From: Kappaphycus alvarezii
Lineage: Eukaryota > Rhodophyta > Florideophyceae > Gigartinales > Solieriaceae
DNA: 64,000 bases
Assembly (NCBI GenBank): GCA_002205965.3
Contig: NADL03000519.1
Coordinates: forward strand, 62,001 to 126,000
Direction of reading: 5' to 3'
Part shown: positions 21,062-32,832 of the stretch, one piece after another
Layout: the number at the start of each line of letters is the position of its first letter
How positions within the stretch are numbered: position 1 is the stretch's first letter
The notes under the pieces: generated by a model
What the model saw: the letters and a program-made list of their open reading frames with translations, nothing else
The model's database searches: none
Told to the model about the DNA's origin: nothing
Program-made: the position numbers and the translations under genes

Positions 21062-21529
21062 TTATTGAATGATAAATTCATATATTTCAGCCACACACAA
21101 CTTCTCAGAGCAAGGACCGGCACACAACCTCAAGGAATAGGGCGTAAGATCAATTGCAAACGGTTTTTCTGAGTCCAAAATAACCTTGCGATCAGATTTG
21201 ATTACAACACAGTGGTCGACACGAAACACGCGCTCGCGTACTAAGCGAACAATCCAAATACCGCTGGTGAACATCGAAATTAAACTGAAGGCCCCATCAT
21301 ACTGTAACTCCCGAAAAACGGAGCGAGATCCAGGCTTAATGAAGCTTAGCCGCATATCCAATTTGCGCACCAGCTGGTTAGCCTGCTTAAGATTGTAGAA
21401 ATGGAACGTACACAAACTCAACTTTCGCAAGGCGGACCTCGCTTCATGTTCATCCAGCAACTCATAAATTTCGATTATCAAAGACTCAGGAACACAGTCC
21501 AGCTCCTTGCTGGACATAAACGGTCCCAT
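21062..21529 (-). CDS. Antisense ORF inside copy C, possible papain-fold protease remnant
   Basis: A clean 155-codon frame lies on the strand opposite to gag-pol, tail-to-tail with RNase H. I do not recognise the family. Visible features are ELDCVPESLIIEIYELL near the start (C12 at the head of a helix), then about 90 residues on, RVDHCVVIKSDRKVILDSE (H106, D119), then LTPYSLRLC. A Cys heading a helix, and a His followed 13 residues later by Asp in 'HxVVI...ILD', is the layout of papain-like and C39-like peptidases. This is an inference from spacing only. More coding-like minus-strand sequence lies upstream at 21604-22450, so this may be the C-terminal part of a longer gene. Its base composition is like its neighbours. 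Confidence 0.4.
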   Translation of the reverse strand: MGPFMSSKELDCVPESLIIEIYELLDEHEARSALRKLSLCTFHFYNLKQANQLVRKLDMRLSFIKPGSRSVFRELQYDGAFSLISMFTSGIWIVRLVRERVFRVDHCVVIKSDRKVILDSEKPFAIDLTPYSLRLCAGPCSEKLCVAEIYEFIIQ

Positions 21530-21603
21530 CGCACCATGGATCCTATAATCGAGTAACTAACGGCCAATATACCGGGCCCCTGTGACCCCGTAACCACAGA
21601 TAT

Positions 21604-22450
21604 CTAAGTGTACTCACGGCAGAAGCACTTAGGTCCTGCTAATATACGGGAACCTCTTTCGTTTCCATCGGTGTTTCGGGACTTTGATCCCACCTTGCAA
21701 TAGGCGCGAATTCCGCGAACACGCTCCTTGTCTATGATGAAAACGCGGAACTTAAGAACTTTTCTTGCATGACTGGCCATTTTTGTAAACGATTCTACAA
21801 CCCGGTGATACCCAGAAGGATCATTGCAATTACCGGAACTCCCGTACCAACAACCTGCGAGGAAGCTAAAGTCCCCCACTTCGAAGCCATCACTAACATC
21901 ATAGCGTTAATTACCCAATCTTCCTTAGCATCCCTTTCTGTATCCTCATCCACATTGTCACAGTCATCTGCACCCTCGCCCTCATCCACATCTGCGTTCC
22001 TGTCACTTTCCCCCACCTACCCTGATCCACTGGCAAATATTCCTGTCCTGCTCCACGCTCACCTGTCCCACCGCTATAACCCTTTCCCCAGTCTGCTCGT
22101 TGCTGATTCCTTCCCCACTCTGTTCACTGCTGCTGTCTTCCCCGCCGTCTTCTCCACTCTATTATCTGCTGCAACTTCTTAGGTCGCTTCCAAACACCTT
22201 GCGCTCGATTTACAGCATCTCTGAAGTTTCTTTTTGCGTGTGGCTCTTCCTCTTGCCCAAGTGCCCCGTTGCGGTACCTCGCACCAATCTAGCAGGTTTA
22301 GGCATACCCCGAAAGGAAAGCCACCAGCGGCTGTTGTTTTGTCGTCGAGTCGAGATAAGAAGAGTTGATGGGGACTCAATGTGGACTCCCTTTTGCTGCC
22401 TTCGTTGGGATAGCGATAATATATTGAGAGTTGTTAAGTTCTGTATCATT
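21604..22450 (-). other. Possible upstream part of the antisense gene in copy C
   Basis: Broken minus-strand frames read, in order, RWWLSFRGMPKPARLVRG (about 22300), an acidic run with DVDEGEGADDCDNVDEDTE (about 21930-21990) and VFIIDKERVRGIRAYC (about 21720). Order and charge pattern (basic, then strongly acidic) look protein-like, but stops and frameshifts intervene. On the plus strand the same stretch is only a Ser/Pro-rich low-complexity frame. Confidence 0.25.
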
Positions 22451-22727
22451 ACTGTTACCCGTTTTTGGCGTACACCATGCCTCCTGTTGCGTCATTCGTT
22501 TTTATTGCATCATTTTGGTTTGTGCGTCAGCTTTTATGGGATCATTTTATTTGCTTCATGCTATTTTGCTTGGGATCTCGAACTCTGGACCTCACTGCAC
22601 CCTCCTTATTTACACTGTACCATCTGTGCTTGAATTGGTTCAGCACAACACAGTGCACATGCTCCGTTTATTTGCGCAAAAATAACAGTACACTGTATAC
22701 GCAACCAGCGACACGACGTCTAACAAC

Positions 22728-22736
22728 AGAGGGGAG
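22728..22736 (+). promoter_or_regulatory. Polypurine tract of copy C
   Basis: AGAGGGGAG lies immediately before the TG of the 3' LTR, where plus-strand DNA synthesis starts in LTR elements. Confidence 0.75.
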
Positions 22737-23061
22737 TGTCGAATTACAGTATAGTATTGTCATGCGCACTATAATGGAGACTACAATGCGCCCGTCGTGC
22801 TATATACCGGTCAGCGCTCGCGACCACGCCTGCGCTGACGGGAGGTACAATAGAGAAGTTTAACAGCGTCGAATTTAGGTCCGTTGTCCAGCCGATGTGT
22901 GTAGCCCCCGGCCCTTCTCCGCAAATAAAATCTATTCCTTTATTTCTTCCTAGCCTACGCAAACTACGTATCCCTATCCCAAGATACCCCTGAGCTATCG
23001 ATAAATAACCCTGATTGTGCAAGGGTACGATTGCGAGCGCAGTCATTGTACTAAACACGAA
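22737..23061 (+). repeat. 3' LTR of copy C
   Basis: It aligns with 17172-17502 from TGTCGAATTACAGTA to ACTAAACACGAAA. The terminal CA has drifted. It is followed by CGTAT, the likely target duplicate. Confidence 0.9.
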
Positions 23062-24530
23062 ACGTATAAAACGTCCTCTGTACCATGTTTTGAGCAAACA
23101 ATACGTGACTGTAATTCGAGATATGTCAATGTTACACTTCTCGCGAAGTTAGTCAAGACTGATTTTGATATAATTCTGTATTCCTTTGTTTTAATATAGA
23201 TTCATCTTGAGTAATTGATTTGTACCGACTTAATTTGTTCTACTATGTATTTCATTCTTGACCCGTCTAAACATAATTGCGAGGCTTAGTTCCCGGGTGG
23301 AAGCGGCCACTTGTACGGCTGAGTTCTTGAGTAATGGCTACGATTGGTTGCTGTGGATATTTAGCTGCGTAACCACTGATTACCACAAGGAAATGGGGTT
23401 AGGAGGGATTGGCAGAGGTTCCAGATACGGGTCACAAATAAAATACTTCAGGAGCCCAAAGCTCCGATCCATGTGAAGAACAGACAGAACACAGAAAAAA
23501 TCAACCAAAATACCAACACTCACCTGAGCAACAACATAAGGGGGGGTAATTTCAATTCCCAGGAAGTAAAAAATCGCAGAGGACTCGAGCTTTCGACTGT
23601 TTCCCTAGAGTATCAGAACCTTTTGACCATGTTCGCGTCCAATGTAGTTGTCAAATATCCCGAGCTACCCAAAGAGAAACTCTTTAACCATCCAAGCTTT
23701 GCAGTTGAAGTGATGGTCGAAACCCAACTCTGCCCCGGACTTCATTCCAAAAGGTGGCGGATTCGCAGATTTTCCAATTATAATAAAATGCATTTATACT
23801 TTCAACTCGAGTCGCAGGCTGCGATAAATTTAATTATAGTCTTTTCATTCTTATGGCCCAAAGGCTCTTTGCCCTTTAGGGAGACTGACCATCAAAGCGG
23901 TTGACGAAAAAAAAGGACCAAATTTGTCTGCGTTCCAAAGATCTTCGCCCTTGTATTGCATAACAAATGATCGTAGTTGGGGCAGTTTTGCATCAATTGC
24001 GGACAAATATGCAACTAGGGCTTCAACGTGAACTCTCTTAAAAGAGAGACCGTACTTGTTTTGAAGCGAGATATCCACCCATCAGAAAACTTTAAGAGCA
24101 GTGTTTGGTCTACCGGAAAAATTTTGTTTGCTTCGTCTTGGGGCTTCTCCGCGTAGCGAACTGTCAATGTAACATCCATATGCTTCCCAGGGTGATTGTG
24201 AAAACATATCCACTTGAACTATGCCTATTGAAGATCAGTAGAGGCAATAGGGCGACTCTTTTTCAAAAAAACACTCTAGTGAAATATGAGACTCACTGAC
24301 TCGTCCGAATTTTTCAAAATATGCGAGGTAGTAGCTTTCTGAGGACGGAGTCAAATTTGAGCCCCTTATTGGAGAACTTTGCAATGCCGAGTTTCTTTCG
24401 TTTTTCTGGACGTGCCTTCCGTGCTCTGCAGGGATTTCGTCATATCGTCCGTCGATTGAGGTTGGATCAGTTTTTATCTATTTTGATTACAGTAATAGAA
24501 TTGCGGTCAATGCAGAACTGTTAAAATTGG
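23062..24530 (-). pseudogene. N-terminal and DDE part of the split Tigger-like transposase relic
   Basis: From high to low coordinates the minus strand reads ATTSHILKNSD (end of the N-terminal HTH, about 24310-24345), NKYGLSFKRVHVEAL and GEDLWNADKFGPFF (about 23900-24060; DDE first Asp, family NxDEFGLF). Next come FWNEVRGRVGFRPS, and SKHGTEDVLYV just before 23066. The last phrase is the 'DNxxxHG' region, with the second catalytic Asp lost. It continues on the far side of copy C as LQNMGSIQYLPPNTT at 17171 downward. Many stops. It differs in sequence from the pogo-like element at 6507-9101. Confidence 0.65.
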
Positions 24531-25371
24531 AAAAAAATGCTTATTTCGGAAGTCTTACAGAGGAAAAAAGTAATTGAAAAGTAGGTTTTTTCTCAACATG
24601 GTATACTTATATACTGTTAACTGTGAATATTGTATGCCTTTTGAGGCTGGAGTAGACGATTTTCCTCGGAAACATGTTTGGTATGCATTCAAAGGCATTA
24701 TGAGAACATCGAGCATACTTATAACAAGAGGAAACTGTACTATAGTATTTTACTGTGCGCCTGGGGATTTAGTTGATATCATATATTGTACGTAATGCTT
24801 TACAGCTATCCGAACGGCTATATAAGGCAGTCCTCACAACCTGATCGAGGCATTAGAAGTACAAGGGACTTTGGACTACATTTAGGGAATCGCGCTAATC
24901 GATCTCTTCTGTAGCTCGCCCTATTAAAAAAATCAAATACTGGACTGCAACGGAATCTCGGGGGACCTTTGTACTCGTTCACTGTACCTGCCCTTTTTCG
25001 ATCCCTCTCGTTTACAACTCTTCTATCACACTTTGTTCACTTTACAAGCAAGATCCGTTGCCATCCATCACACTTAATTTTCTTCCTCACGCCTTATAGT
25101 ATTGCTCATAGTCGAAGTGGCTCACCAGGTTAGTCTGTAAAGCGTAACTGTACGGATACGCACCGTCGTCGGGACAGTTTTCTGGACGTGGGGCTGAGGT
25201 TGTTTCACTCCTGTATGCCGCAGGTACCTTGATGGAACATAAAAGGATTTGGGGGAAGGAGGCGCTTAGAATTGAAAATAAGGAGGAAAAAGATTCCGGT
25301 TGACCCCCCTAGAAAAAATGAAAAGATCTTTCACAAGCATTCAATGGTACCGCATCTAAAGTTCTAGAGTT
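24531..25371. other. AT-rich stretch, nothing recognised
   Basis: No coding sequence above background and no repeat was recognised. The right terminal inverted repeat of the Tigger-like relic should lie here but was not found. Confidence 0.3.
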
Positions 25372-26375
25372 ATGGACCAAAATTTACCCTCCCGTGTCTC
25401 TTTGGACGGATCTTCGTCGTCCGACGTTTCATACTTACTTTCTGCGTACGAAATTGCCTCGATGTTTTGCAAAAGCGCCAAAGAAAATGCCCTTCAGATT
25501 CTTTTTCATCCGGGAAAGAAGAATTGGAATGGTACTAAGACACGATCGAGCTGGATAAAGCCCTCACCGAAGAGGCCCAGAAGTACGATGTTTTTAAAAT
25601 TAAGTTTCTTGTCGACTTTTCGAAGAAATTGAACATCGGAAGAAAACTTTAACGACGCTTTGAGCGCTTTATGGGAGATAGGGGACTTTAGAGGCTCTTA
25701 AGCTCTAATTAACGCCCTATAAAAGAGGATAGCTTTAATAATGCGGTGTAGTCAGATTTGCTTCGGAAAGATGTCGCAGGACCCACGCAGTTGGCCTAAT
25801 TCGTGATTCATCTGTCCTAATCTGACTGTAATGTAGTGAAAGATGTCCCAGAAGACTATATTAATAGTCAGAAGGCAATTTTGGAAACACAAAAAAAAAG
25901 ATCGCAAGCACCTGGAGCCCCGAAAAAGATTCTATACCGGCAGACTATTCGCGAAAGAAACATGAAGAAGCCCCTAAACAGAGTCAATCAGCGTTCCAGT
26001 CAATTTGCCGAGCTCTCTTTCTTCGTGAAGAAGCAGATGGCTAAGACCGGACCGGCAGAGCCTACCAATGAATACTTCAGCTGCATTTATTGCGGAAATA
26101 CGGTTCTTTAAGCAATCTCATGTCCACAAAATTCCCGCAAGTGCATCCAATGTAGCTTTTGGGGGAAAATAGGCCATTCTGAGAAAATATTCTGGTCCAA
26201 GGCGCAGCGCAACGGGGAGAGTCTAGTGATGATTGCAGCGGCTCGGGTCGAGTCCGGAAAAGAACTCAAGATGAATGAAAATCCTGTGGCAGTCGCTCTA
26301 GAGTCTCGGGACAGAGATTTGGTGACCGCAACACAGAAAACGGATGGAGGCAGGCTCTTCCGAAACAGAGAATAA
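25372..26375 (+). pseudogene. Zinc-knuckle gag-like relic
   Basis: Pieces in different frames give TIELDKALTEEAQKYDVFKI and DFSKKLNIGRKL, and later FSCIYCGNTVL, a stop, ISCPQNSRKCIQCSFWGK and IGHSEKIFWSK. The last two contain Cys-x2-Cys and Gly-His spacing of retrotransposon CCHC knuckles. The rest reads as a generic gag. It is in plus orientation, opposite to the gypsy-like piece at 27 kb, so it probably belongs to a different element. Confidence 0.4.
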
Positions 26376-27069
26376 ATAATTAAATGGGCCTAGACGAGAT
26401 TTTGAACTAAATAATCTAATTCTTAGAGCGTAGTGCATGGAAAGAACTTCATACTTTCAATATCCAAGACAGACGGAAGTACTCTGACTGAATCGTAGTA
26501 CAATTAATATTATGTGAAGCGTTCCTATTTTTGACAAATGAATGTTCTCCGACTTCAAAATATAGCCCTCAGGGAGTCTGTTCCCAAGTCTTCTCGGCAT
26601 CTTATATCCACACATTTTGGAGGAAATTCACTGTAATGGCCTCCATGAAACTACCTTCGTCTGTCAATGTTTGCTCGCTTTCTCAAGATTCACACTACCC
26701 ATAAACTTCATAGGGGGGGTTTAAATAAATATAGGAGCTAGAATGGTGGTAAGAAACTTAGTCCAAGGCGACAATGTTGCCCGTAAACGGACTTTTGAAT
26801 ATTTGCCTGTGTAAGATCTCTGACTTGTCCGTTCCATCCATAAATCACCCTTCCGGTCCATTCTTTCAGAGTTCGGACCGTACAATCCGCTCTCCCTTCG
26901 ACATGGGAGCGTAAGAAATCATGTTGCGCCGTTGGATCTCGTGATTTTACTCAAAGAGAACTACCGCGCCAGACGGGAAGCAGCTCTTATCGTCGATCAG
27001 TATCTTTTGAGGTCGACTAAATATACGGATATCCTCCTTCGCGATAAAATTTAAAACTTCAAGGCGGCG
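26376..27069. other. AT-rich stretch, probably retroelement debris
   Basis: A plus-strand phrase REALIVDQYLLRSTKYTDILL-like (about 26965-27030) and a minus-strand continuation of the RNase H relic overlap here. Neither could be assigned. Confidence 0.2.
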
Positions 27070-27400
27070 CTGTCCCATTTGGCAAGACAGCGCCGATCAC
27101 CATGGAAAATGCATCAGTTTCAAAGATGAAAGTCTTATCAATATCGGCAAATTACAGTACTAATGTGGGAACCAAGGCGTTTTTCAGCCTCCGAAGCAGT
27201 GGTTCTCTTACGTCACCCCACGCAAACTTCTTATGGATAGAAGCCAAAGAATTGAATACCATTTTTTCCTCCTCGAGTTTCTTGATCAAGCGACGTTACT
27301 TTCAAGCCAAAAAGATTAAGAGAAGAGCATGCGTTGCATTCATGGGGGCTGAAGATGCCTTTGAAGCCTTTTATCCTCTGCTGATCAACGAGTATTTCTT
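27070..27400 (-). pseudogene. Ty3/gypsy-like RT thumb and RNase H relic
   Basis: The minus strand reads FAWGDVREPLLRRLKNALVP followed by FADIDKTFIFETDAFSMVIG with AVLPNG and SFKFYREG. This follows the gypsy pattern 'FxWxxxxxxAFxxLKxxLxxxPVLxxPDxxxxFxLETDASxxAIGAVL'. One stop falls inside and the surroundings are scrambled. The first catalytic Asp of RNase H is kept. It is the only gypsy-type signal in the window. Confidence 0.55.
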
Positions 27401-30400
27401 GCTGGTCAACGATTTATCTTAAGAGATCTATATGTACCCAGTAAAAAAATGCACTTATATATCTCAAGCTTCAACATTTAATTGCCGATGGAACTTATGA
27501 CGACCTGGAAGTATCCAAAATGATTCTATATTCAGGCGAAGGAGAGAAAAAACCGTCCGGATATACTCTATAGAAGTCAGTGGCCGACAGAATCTGATTG
27601 ATCATCCTCTGGAACGTTCATCTGGCATTTATGAGACCAAACAACGTGATATAGATCTTATAGGTGCGTAAAATCAATAAGAAGGTCTTTTTTTTCTTAG
27701 AAACTTCTTCGATCTGAGCCTTCAGTAACTATTGAGATCCAGAGATGTAAATATATATATGAACCAGAAAAATAGTCAAAATATCTTCTATCTTTGGAAG
27801 AGATCAAAATAAACTTTAGTGTTCTTATTTAGTGTCCTTTATTGTACACAGGAGCGGGTTTTACGTCATTATTCGTTGACATGACGGCTGGAATGGAAAC
27901 TAACGTGCATAGATGCTGTTCTGATTATCCGGTTTCCAGTATACTATCTAACACATCGCAGAGAAATTTGTTTTATGTCAAAGTAAGGCGGTGTCCTCTT
28001 TTTAAACTGTTTTTCTTCGATAAGATCAAACGAATGGTTGACCAGAATTGCCCAGAGACTAAGATTGAGTATAGAATCCGAGGCCATATCACTATTCAAA
28101 AATACGTTCCTCAAGTGAACTCTTCCAGTGCTGAAAAGAAAATTCAGCCTCTTGCACAGCATTTCGACAAGTAACCGGGGACTTTGCCCTCCAATTTTGC
28201 GATAAAGCCACTCAATATCATTAGGACAAGGTCCACGTCCTCAATTTTGTCTACCTCGCTTCCATAAGCCTCTGAATACTCGCTGTAGTACCGTGCTGCC
28301 GAGGAGGTTGAGGTTAAGTCCTCCTCATCCGTTTTCTCAACTTCCTTGAAGAGGTCTTCTGCGGTGAAACTAGCATATTCGGAGAGCGATTCCAAGAGTC
28401 ACTTTGTATTCTTGCTAAAGTTTCAACTTCCATTTCTCTAGTCGAGAGTACTGTAGATCATAAATCCTCTGTAATCTTTTCTATAATAAGAGTATTATTA
28501 AATAAAAATTCTTATCTTATAAGTCCAAACTCATTACCAACCCCCTGAATGATATCGGTGAATCCCTTAACATTAAACTTAACCTACACCTCACGTCTGT
28601 CTCGTCAGTGATGGTGCGAGCAAAGATGTCAAGCGTTACCTCAAGTTCGCGGCGAGCTCTGAATAATGAATATATAACGTTTCTTTCTTAAGTCAAAAAA
28701 TTCGTGCGCACCAACGCTGAGCATGCTGACCATTACATACTTCAACCAAAGTTTTCAAACCGTGGGCCTTCCAGGTGAGTACATCCACCGCTAATGCGCT
28801 GAAGAGATCCCTAAAGACTACTCGAGCGATTAAAGCGTCACAGCGTCACAACCGAGCAATTTTTCGAACGCAAATATCCCATTAGAGATTACCAGGGCGT
28901 TTAGGATGTCATAATTCATTCAATATCGGGGGTATGTCTAACTTTTGACCTCTTATATCCATTTTTATTGTTATTCGTTTTTTTCTTCAAAACTGTCATT
29001 TCAGCCTTACCAGAGTCCTTTTTTCCTCTTTTCAGAATCGATTTAACTATGAGTTATGGCAAAAGCCCGAGGATTCGATGTTTTGACCTAAATCAGATTC
29101 AGTATCGCCGAAATAGGTGCCCCTTGGTCTCTACGAGCCATTTCACGAAGGGGGTTCTTATCTATGACTCGATTGACGAGAGTAGCTCTTCTGTATCCCT
29201 GCAGATGATTAGTACGGATACTGTATCTCTCTTGCCTTCGTCATCGAAATCTTCAATGGAACTCTTGGTTGCAACAGAAACTTTCTTCCGTTCATTTCCT
29301 TATTTACATGTTTAGTTGGTAGCTTCCGGACTACATCACTTTTCACCTTCCGAACGCCTCGTATAGATATAGTGCGTATCTGGAAAAGGTGCTTGGAATG
29401 AATGCATTCGATTATGAAAATAAGAATGTATGTCTTGGCGATCCGCCCAGGCTAGTTTCAAAGTGCTTAAGGGTGAACTCTTGATCGAAAAAAGCTGCCA
29501 CTGCTGCTTCCTCACAATGAAAGACAGGGTTTTGAGGTAAGTGACTATTCTAAAGAACTTTCCCCTGACCCCAAGCACACGTCGCATTTAGTCTTACATT
29601 CACAGCCCGGCAGGTTATATCACACATCTTGAATTTTTTTGCAATGCTGAGTTAAAATCCTCGTAATTGTGTCCCTCTGAAGCCAAGTACCCGTTTTCAC
29701 AGGGAAACCGGTGACAGAAAAATTCTAATGTTTTGGTTTCGATGTGAGACAGAAGCTTGATCTCGTACTGCAACCTGTTCGAATAAGAAAAAGAACTTCT
29801 TTACGTCTTCATCCGCACGGAAGACGTGGGTCGATGCTAAAGCGGAAGCAGTCCTATGCCTCTGCATAAGTACCATATTGAGGGCGCTAAAGTTTTTTCC
29901 TCCTAAAGATTCGAAAGTATACGGCGTCGAGAAAAAAAGTGGAATAGAGCGATCACAGTTATGGGCGAGTTATTTGTTAGTAGAGTTGTCTGTTCTCCAT
30001 TCTTTGTCGGGCTGTAGTGCATCAGCTAATCTATGAATTATTATTATATTCTAGATTAACTATGATTCTTCTAGAAGTCGCCTGTAAAATATCTGTGGGG
30101 TAATACATTGGTTTCCGCACATCTCAGGTACAGTGCGTCACTGTGTAGGTATCTAATTTAGCCATTCATTTACCTATCTTGAATCTCATCCCTTGCGCCA
30201 CCACCACGAGATAACGCACCCCACCCCTCCTTCAAATACTACTGTAACACTTCCATTTCAGGTTAATGAGCAAGGAAAATGTATAATCGTTTTGACAGCT
30301 CAGTTTCTAAAAAATCAAACTAACTCAATTACAAAGTTTTCAATTTTATCTTTCAATACTTGCATGAAATTTCCGGCAATTTCGAGCGGTCAATTTAATA

Positions 30401-32321
30401 TAAAGCATACAACAAAAATGAAAAATTATGTAACGAAGCTCTCTTCGAGCCACAGAGAAAAGCTTGCCTACGTAAAAGGCTGCTGTAATACTATCCGGGA
30501 GGTTTGACACCTCATAAACTCTATCAATACATTTCTGAATATATTGTACCAATCTGCACCAATCTAATCATGAATGCGATGGTAATAATGCAAATTACAC
30601 GTAGAAAATTCTTAGGATCCAAAAAGTGGTCCAAGAGATGGATCAGGCCCTGCAAATCTGGCCAGTAACTTCCGTGAAAATATTTTGTAAAAGAGACCAA
30701 ATTGTGAGAGGGAAAGAATGAATACAATATTGCACAAATATTGAAGTCTGCTTCGTTCGGTTTCCTCATCTCCTTCCTCCGAAATCGCACATGGGGGATT
30801 TCAGAAATATTCTCTGGATTTTTATTCCTTTCTGTTTCCGATCATTTCAAAGCGCTTTCAAGGTACGGGAACCAACGATCCATGTAGTTTCTTCGAAATA
30901 ATTGCCTCAAGATGATGTTAATATAATCTAGCCTTAATAAATTTCGCCGACATGTAGATAGATGTCAAGAACTTTGAAAATATCAACCATGAGCACCACT
31001 GAATGCATTGTTGCAAATTTTTCGGATTCGAGGATTAATTTGTCAGATAGCGAGTAATACCAATTGGATTGGTGTTTTAACTCAGTCTTCATGTTCTCCA
31101 CTAACGGTAGATTGGAACTTAGAGGGTATTGTACAACTCAGTCTCGTAAAAATTGATCAATCTAAGAAAAATATGGAAAAAAACCCAAGATACGTGTACA
31201 CCTAAATTTTTCTTTTAAATTGATGAGACTAGCGCAGTGTATCTTAACTTTAGCAGTAACAGTTTTTTACATAAGATCTTGGGAAGGATTGGAAGACCTA
31301 AGAACTACCGTTAGCGATGAGGGATCTACTGACTGAAATGAAAAGAAGTTTAACGTCAAAAGAAGTGTCTCGGCTTTCTTTCGTCCCTGCTATGTGTTTA
31401 AAGCATGAAGAGACTGCAAAATATCTCGATTAAAGCTCCATGCGGTTTTTACGAAGGTCATTGAATTACTTACATTATTTTAGATTCTTCCCTTTACATA
31501 GAAAGTAGCGGTGGTCGAAGATAAAAAATGTGGCTCAGAATGTATTCAGGCGTAGGTGATAGGGGGGCCTCGATACCGTCACAGTTTACCAACAAGTATT
31601 TCACAGTAAGGTTAATGTAAAATAAAATATGACGTGGACAGTGACTTCAAGTTGTTCGGAACAACACTCCTTGCCGACATATTACACATATTCCAAGCGA
31701 ATTATTCAACTAGAAAGATTCCTGACTGAGAAAATGAATTTTAAAATCGTACGAAAGAGGCCGTAAAGTAGATACGGCGAAACTTTTGATCCCTACGAAG
31801 ACTGTATCTGTACTTTCAATGCTCTTAATTTGAATTTGTTTTTGCGACATAACATTTTTCGGTGAAAGGATATCGTGGGCGATTCTATAGCACATATATG
31901 TGAGACTCACAGTACTGAAAATAAATGCAAATTTCTGTAGATCTACTTAGCGAGAACTCATGCAGACAATTCTGATTAGTAAGAGATGAGAGGTTTCGTG
32001 AAGCAAATGAGAACTCTGTAATGGATTCAATTTATTGGCTTGCTACGAAGTTATTTTATCTTCTGCCTTGTACTAGTATTTGAATATAATGGAAAATTTG
32101 AAGTAGTTTCTTAGTAAAATTTTCAATCGTTGGTAGCGGTTACTTTTTTAAAGCTGTAGTTTACCGAAAGCATTTTCTGTAGGTGAAAAAGTTGCATAAA
32201 ATAACGAACAGTGGTTTGCCAGTGTCATTGATTTGGAAGCAATTCGAGGAAGCCTTCGTCTCAGAGTCCCTACTTTGACGAGGAAAGAGAAGAAACTCCT
32301 GCAATTATTGAGAAAGAGGTA
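27401..32321. other. AT-rich stretch without recognisable genes
   Basis: There are only short random frames. A minus-strand acidic frame (28144-28395) and a plus-strand Ser-rich one (28968-29315) look like chance or worn-out gag pieces. No repeat pair or LTR was detected by eye. Confidence 0.3.
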
Positions 32322-32832
32322 TTGAGTACCGATAAGGACAACCGCAGTGAGATTACATTCTCCCAGCTCCTACCGGGGTCAACTTTCCACTATCCGCAAC
32401 GTCTACACTTGTTCTTGGCCTTGATATTTCCCCTCCCGCTATCGGTGAGTCTCGTACCGCTTCTCTACATCTTTCTCCTCACTAAATCCGTATGTTCCCC
32501 CTACCCATCACACAGCCGTCCGTCTGCTGTACTTTATAGAGGACATACCAGAGGCAGATCTCTTGAGCTACAGTCCATCGCCGAAAGGATTTCTCAACAC
32601 ATTTATTGGATGGAAAAATATCGTATCAGAAAGACTAGGAAGAAGAAAGGACTATAGACGCTTTTATGAGCAATTCAGTCGTAATTTATTCTCTGGGACC
32701 CAACAAATGTTTCGTTTCAAAAGGAATGCGTATCTTTACAAGATCTCGAAATTGGATCACCCGAAAGATTTTTGCTCAGATTTGTGCAAATCACTGTCCG
32801 CGTCAATTCTGACGCAAACAATCATAATCTGA
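32322..32832 (+). pseudogene. Possible copia gag piece, relic G
   Basis: The plus frame gives GWKNIVSERLGRRKDYRRFY then EQFSRNLFSG and KISKLDHPKDFCSDLCKSL. It lies about 2.4 kb upstream of a copia integrase in the same orientation, where gag is expected. The assignment rests mainly on position. Confidence 0.3.

Larger units (their letters stand above)
17172..23061 (+). mobile_element. Ty1/copia-type LTR retrotransposon, copy C (5.9 kb)
   Basis: Two direct LTRs (17172-17502, 22737-23061) flank degraded gag, protease, RT and RNase H in plus orientation. A purine tract sits directly before the 3' LTR and a near-match 5-bp target duplication (CATAT at 17167-17171, CGTAT at 23062-23066) flanks the element. 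LTRs agree at roughly 85-90% by eye, with the differences mostly transitions. Integrase is missing and the RT active site is changed, so it cannot move alone. It is inserted in a Tigger-like transposase gene, whose frame can be followed across both junctions. A 1.4-kb antisense region lies between RNase H and the 3' LTR. Confidence 0.9.
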
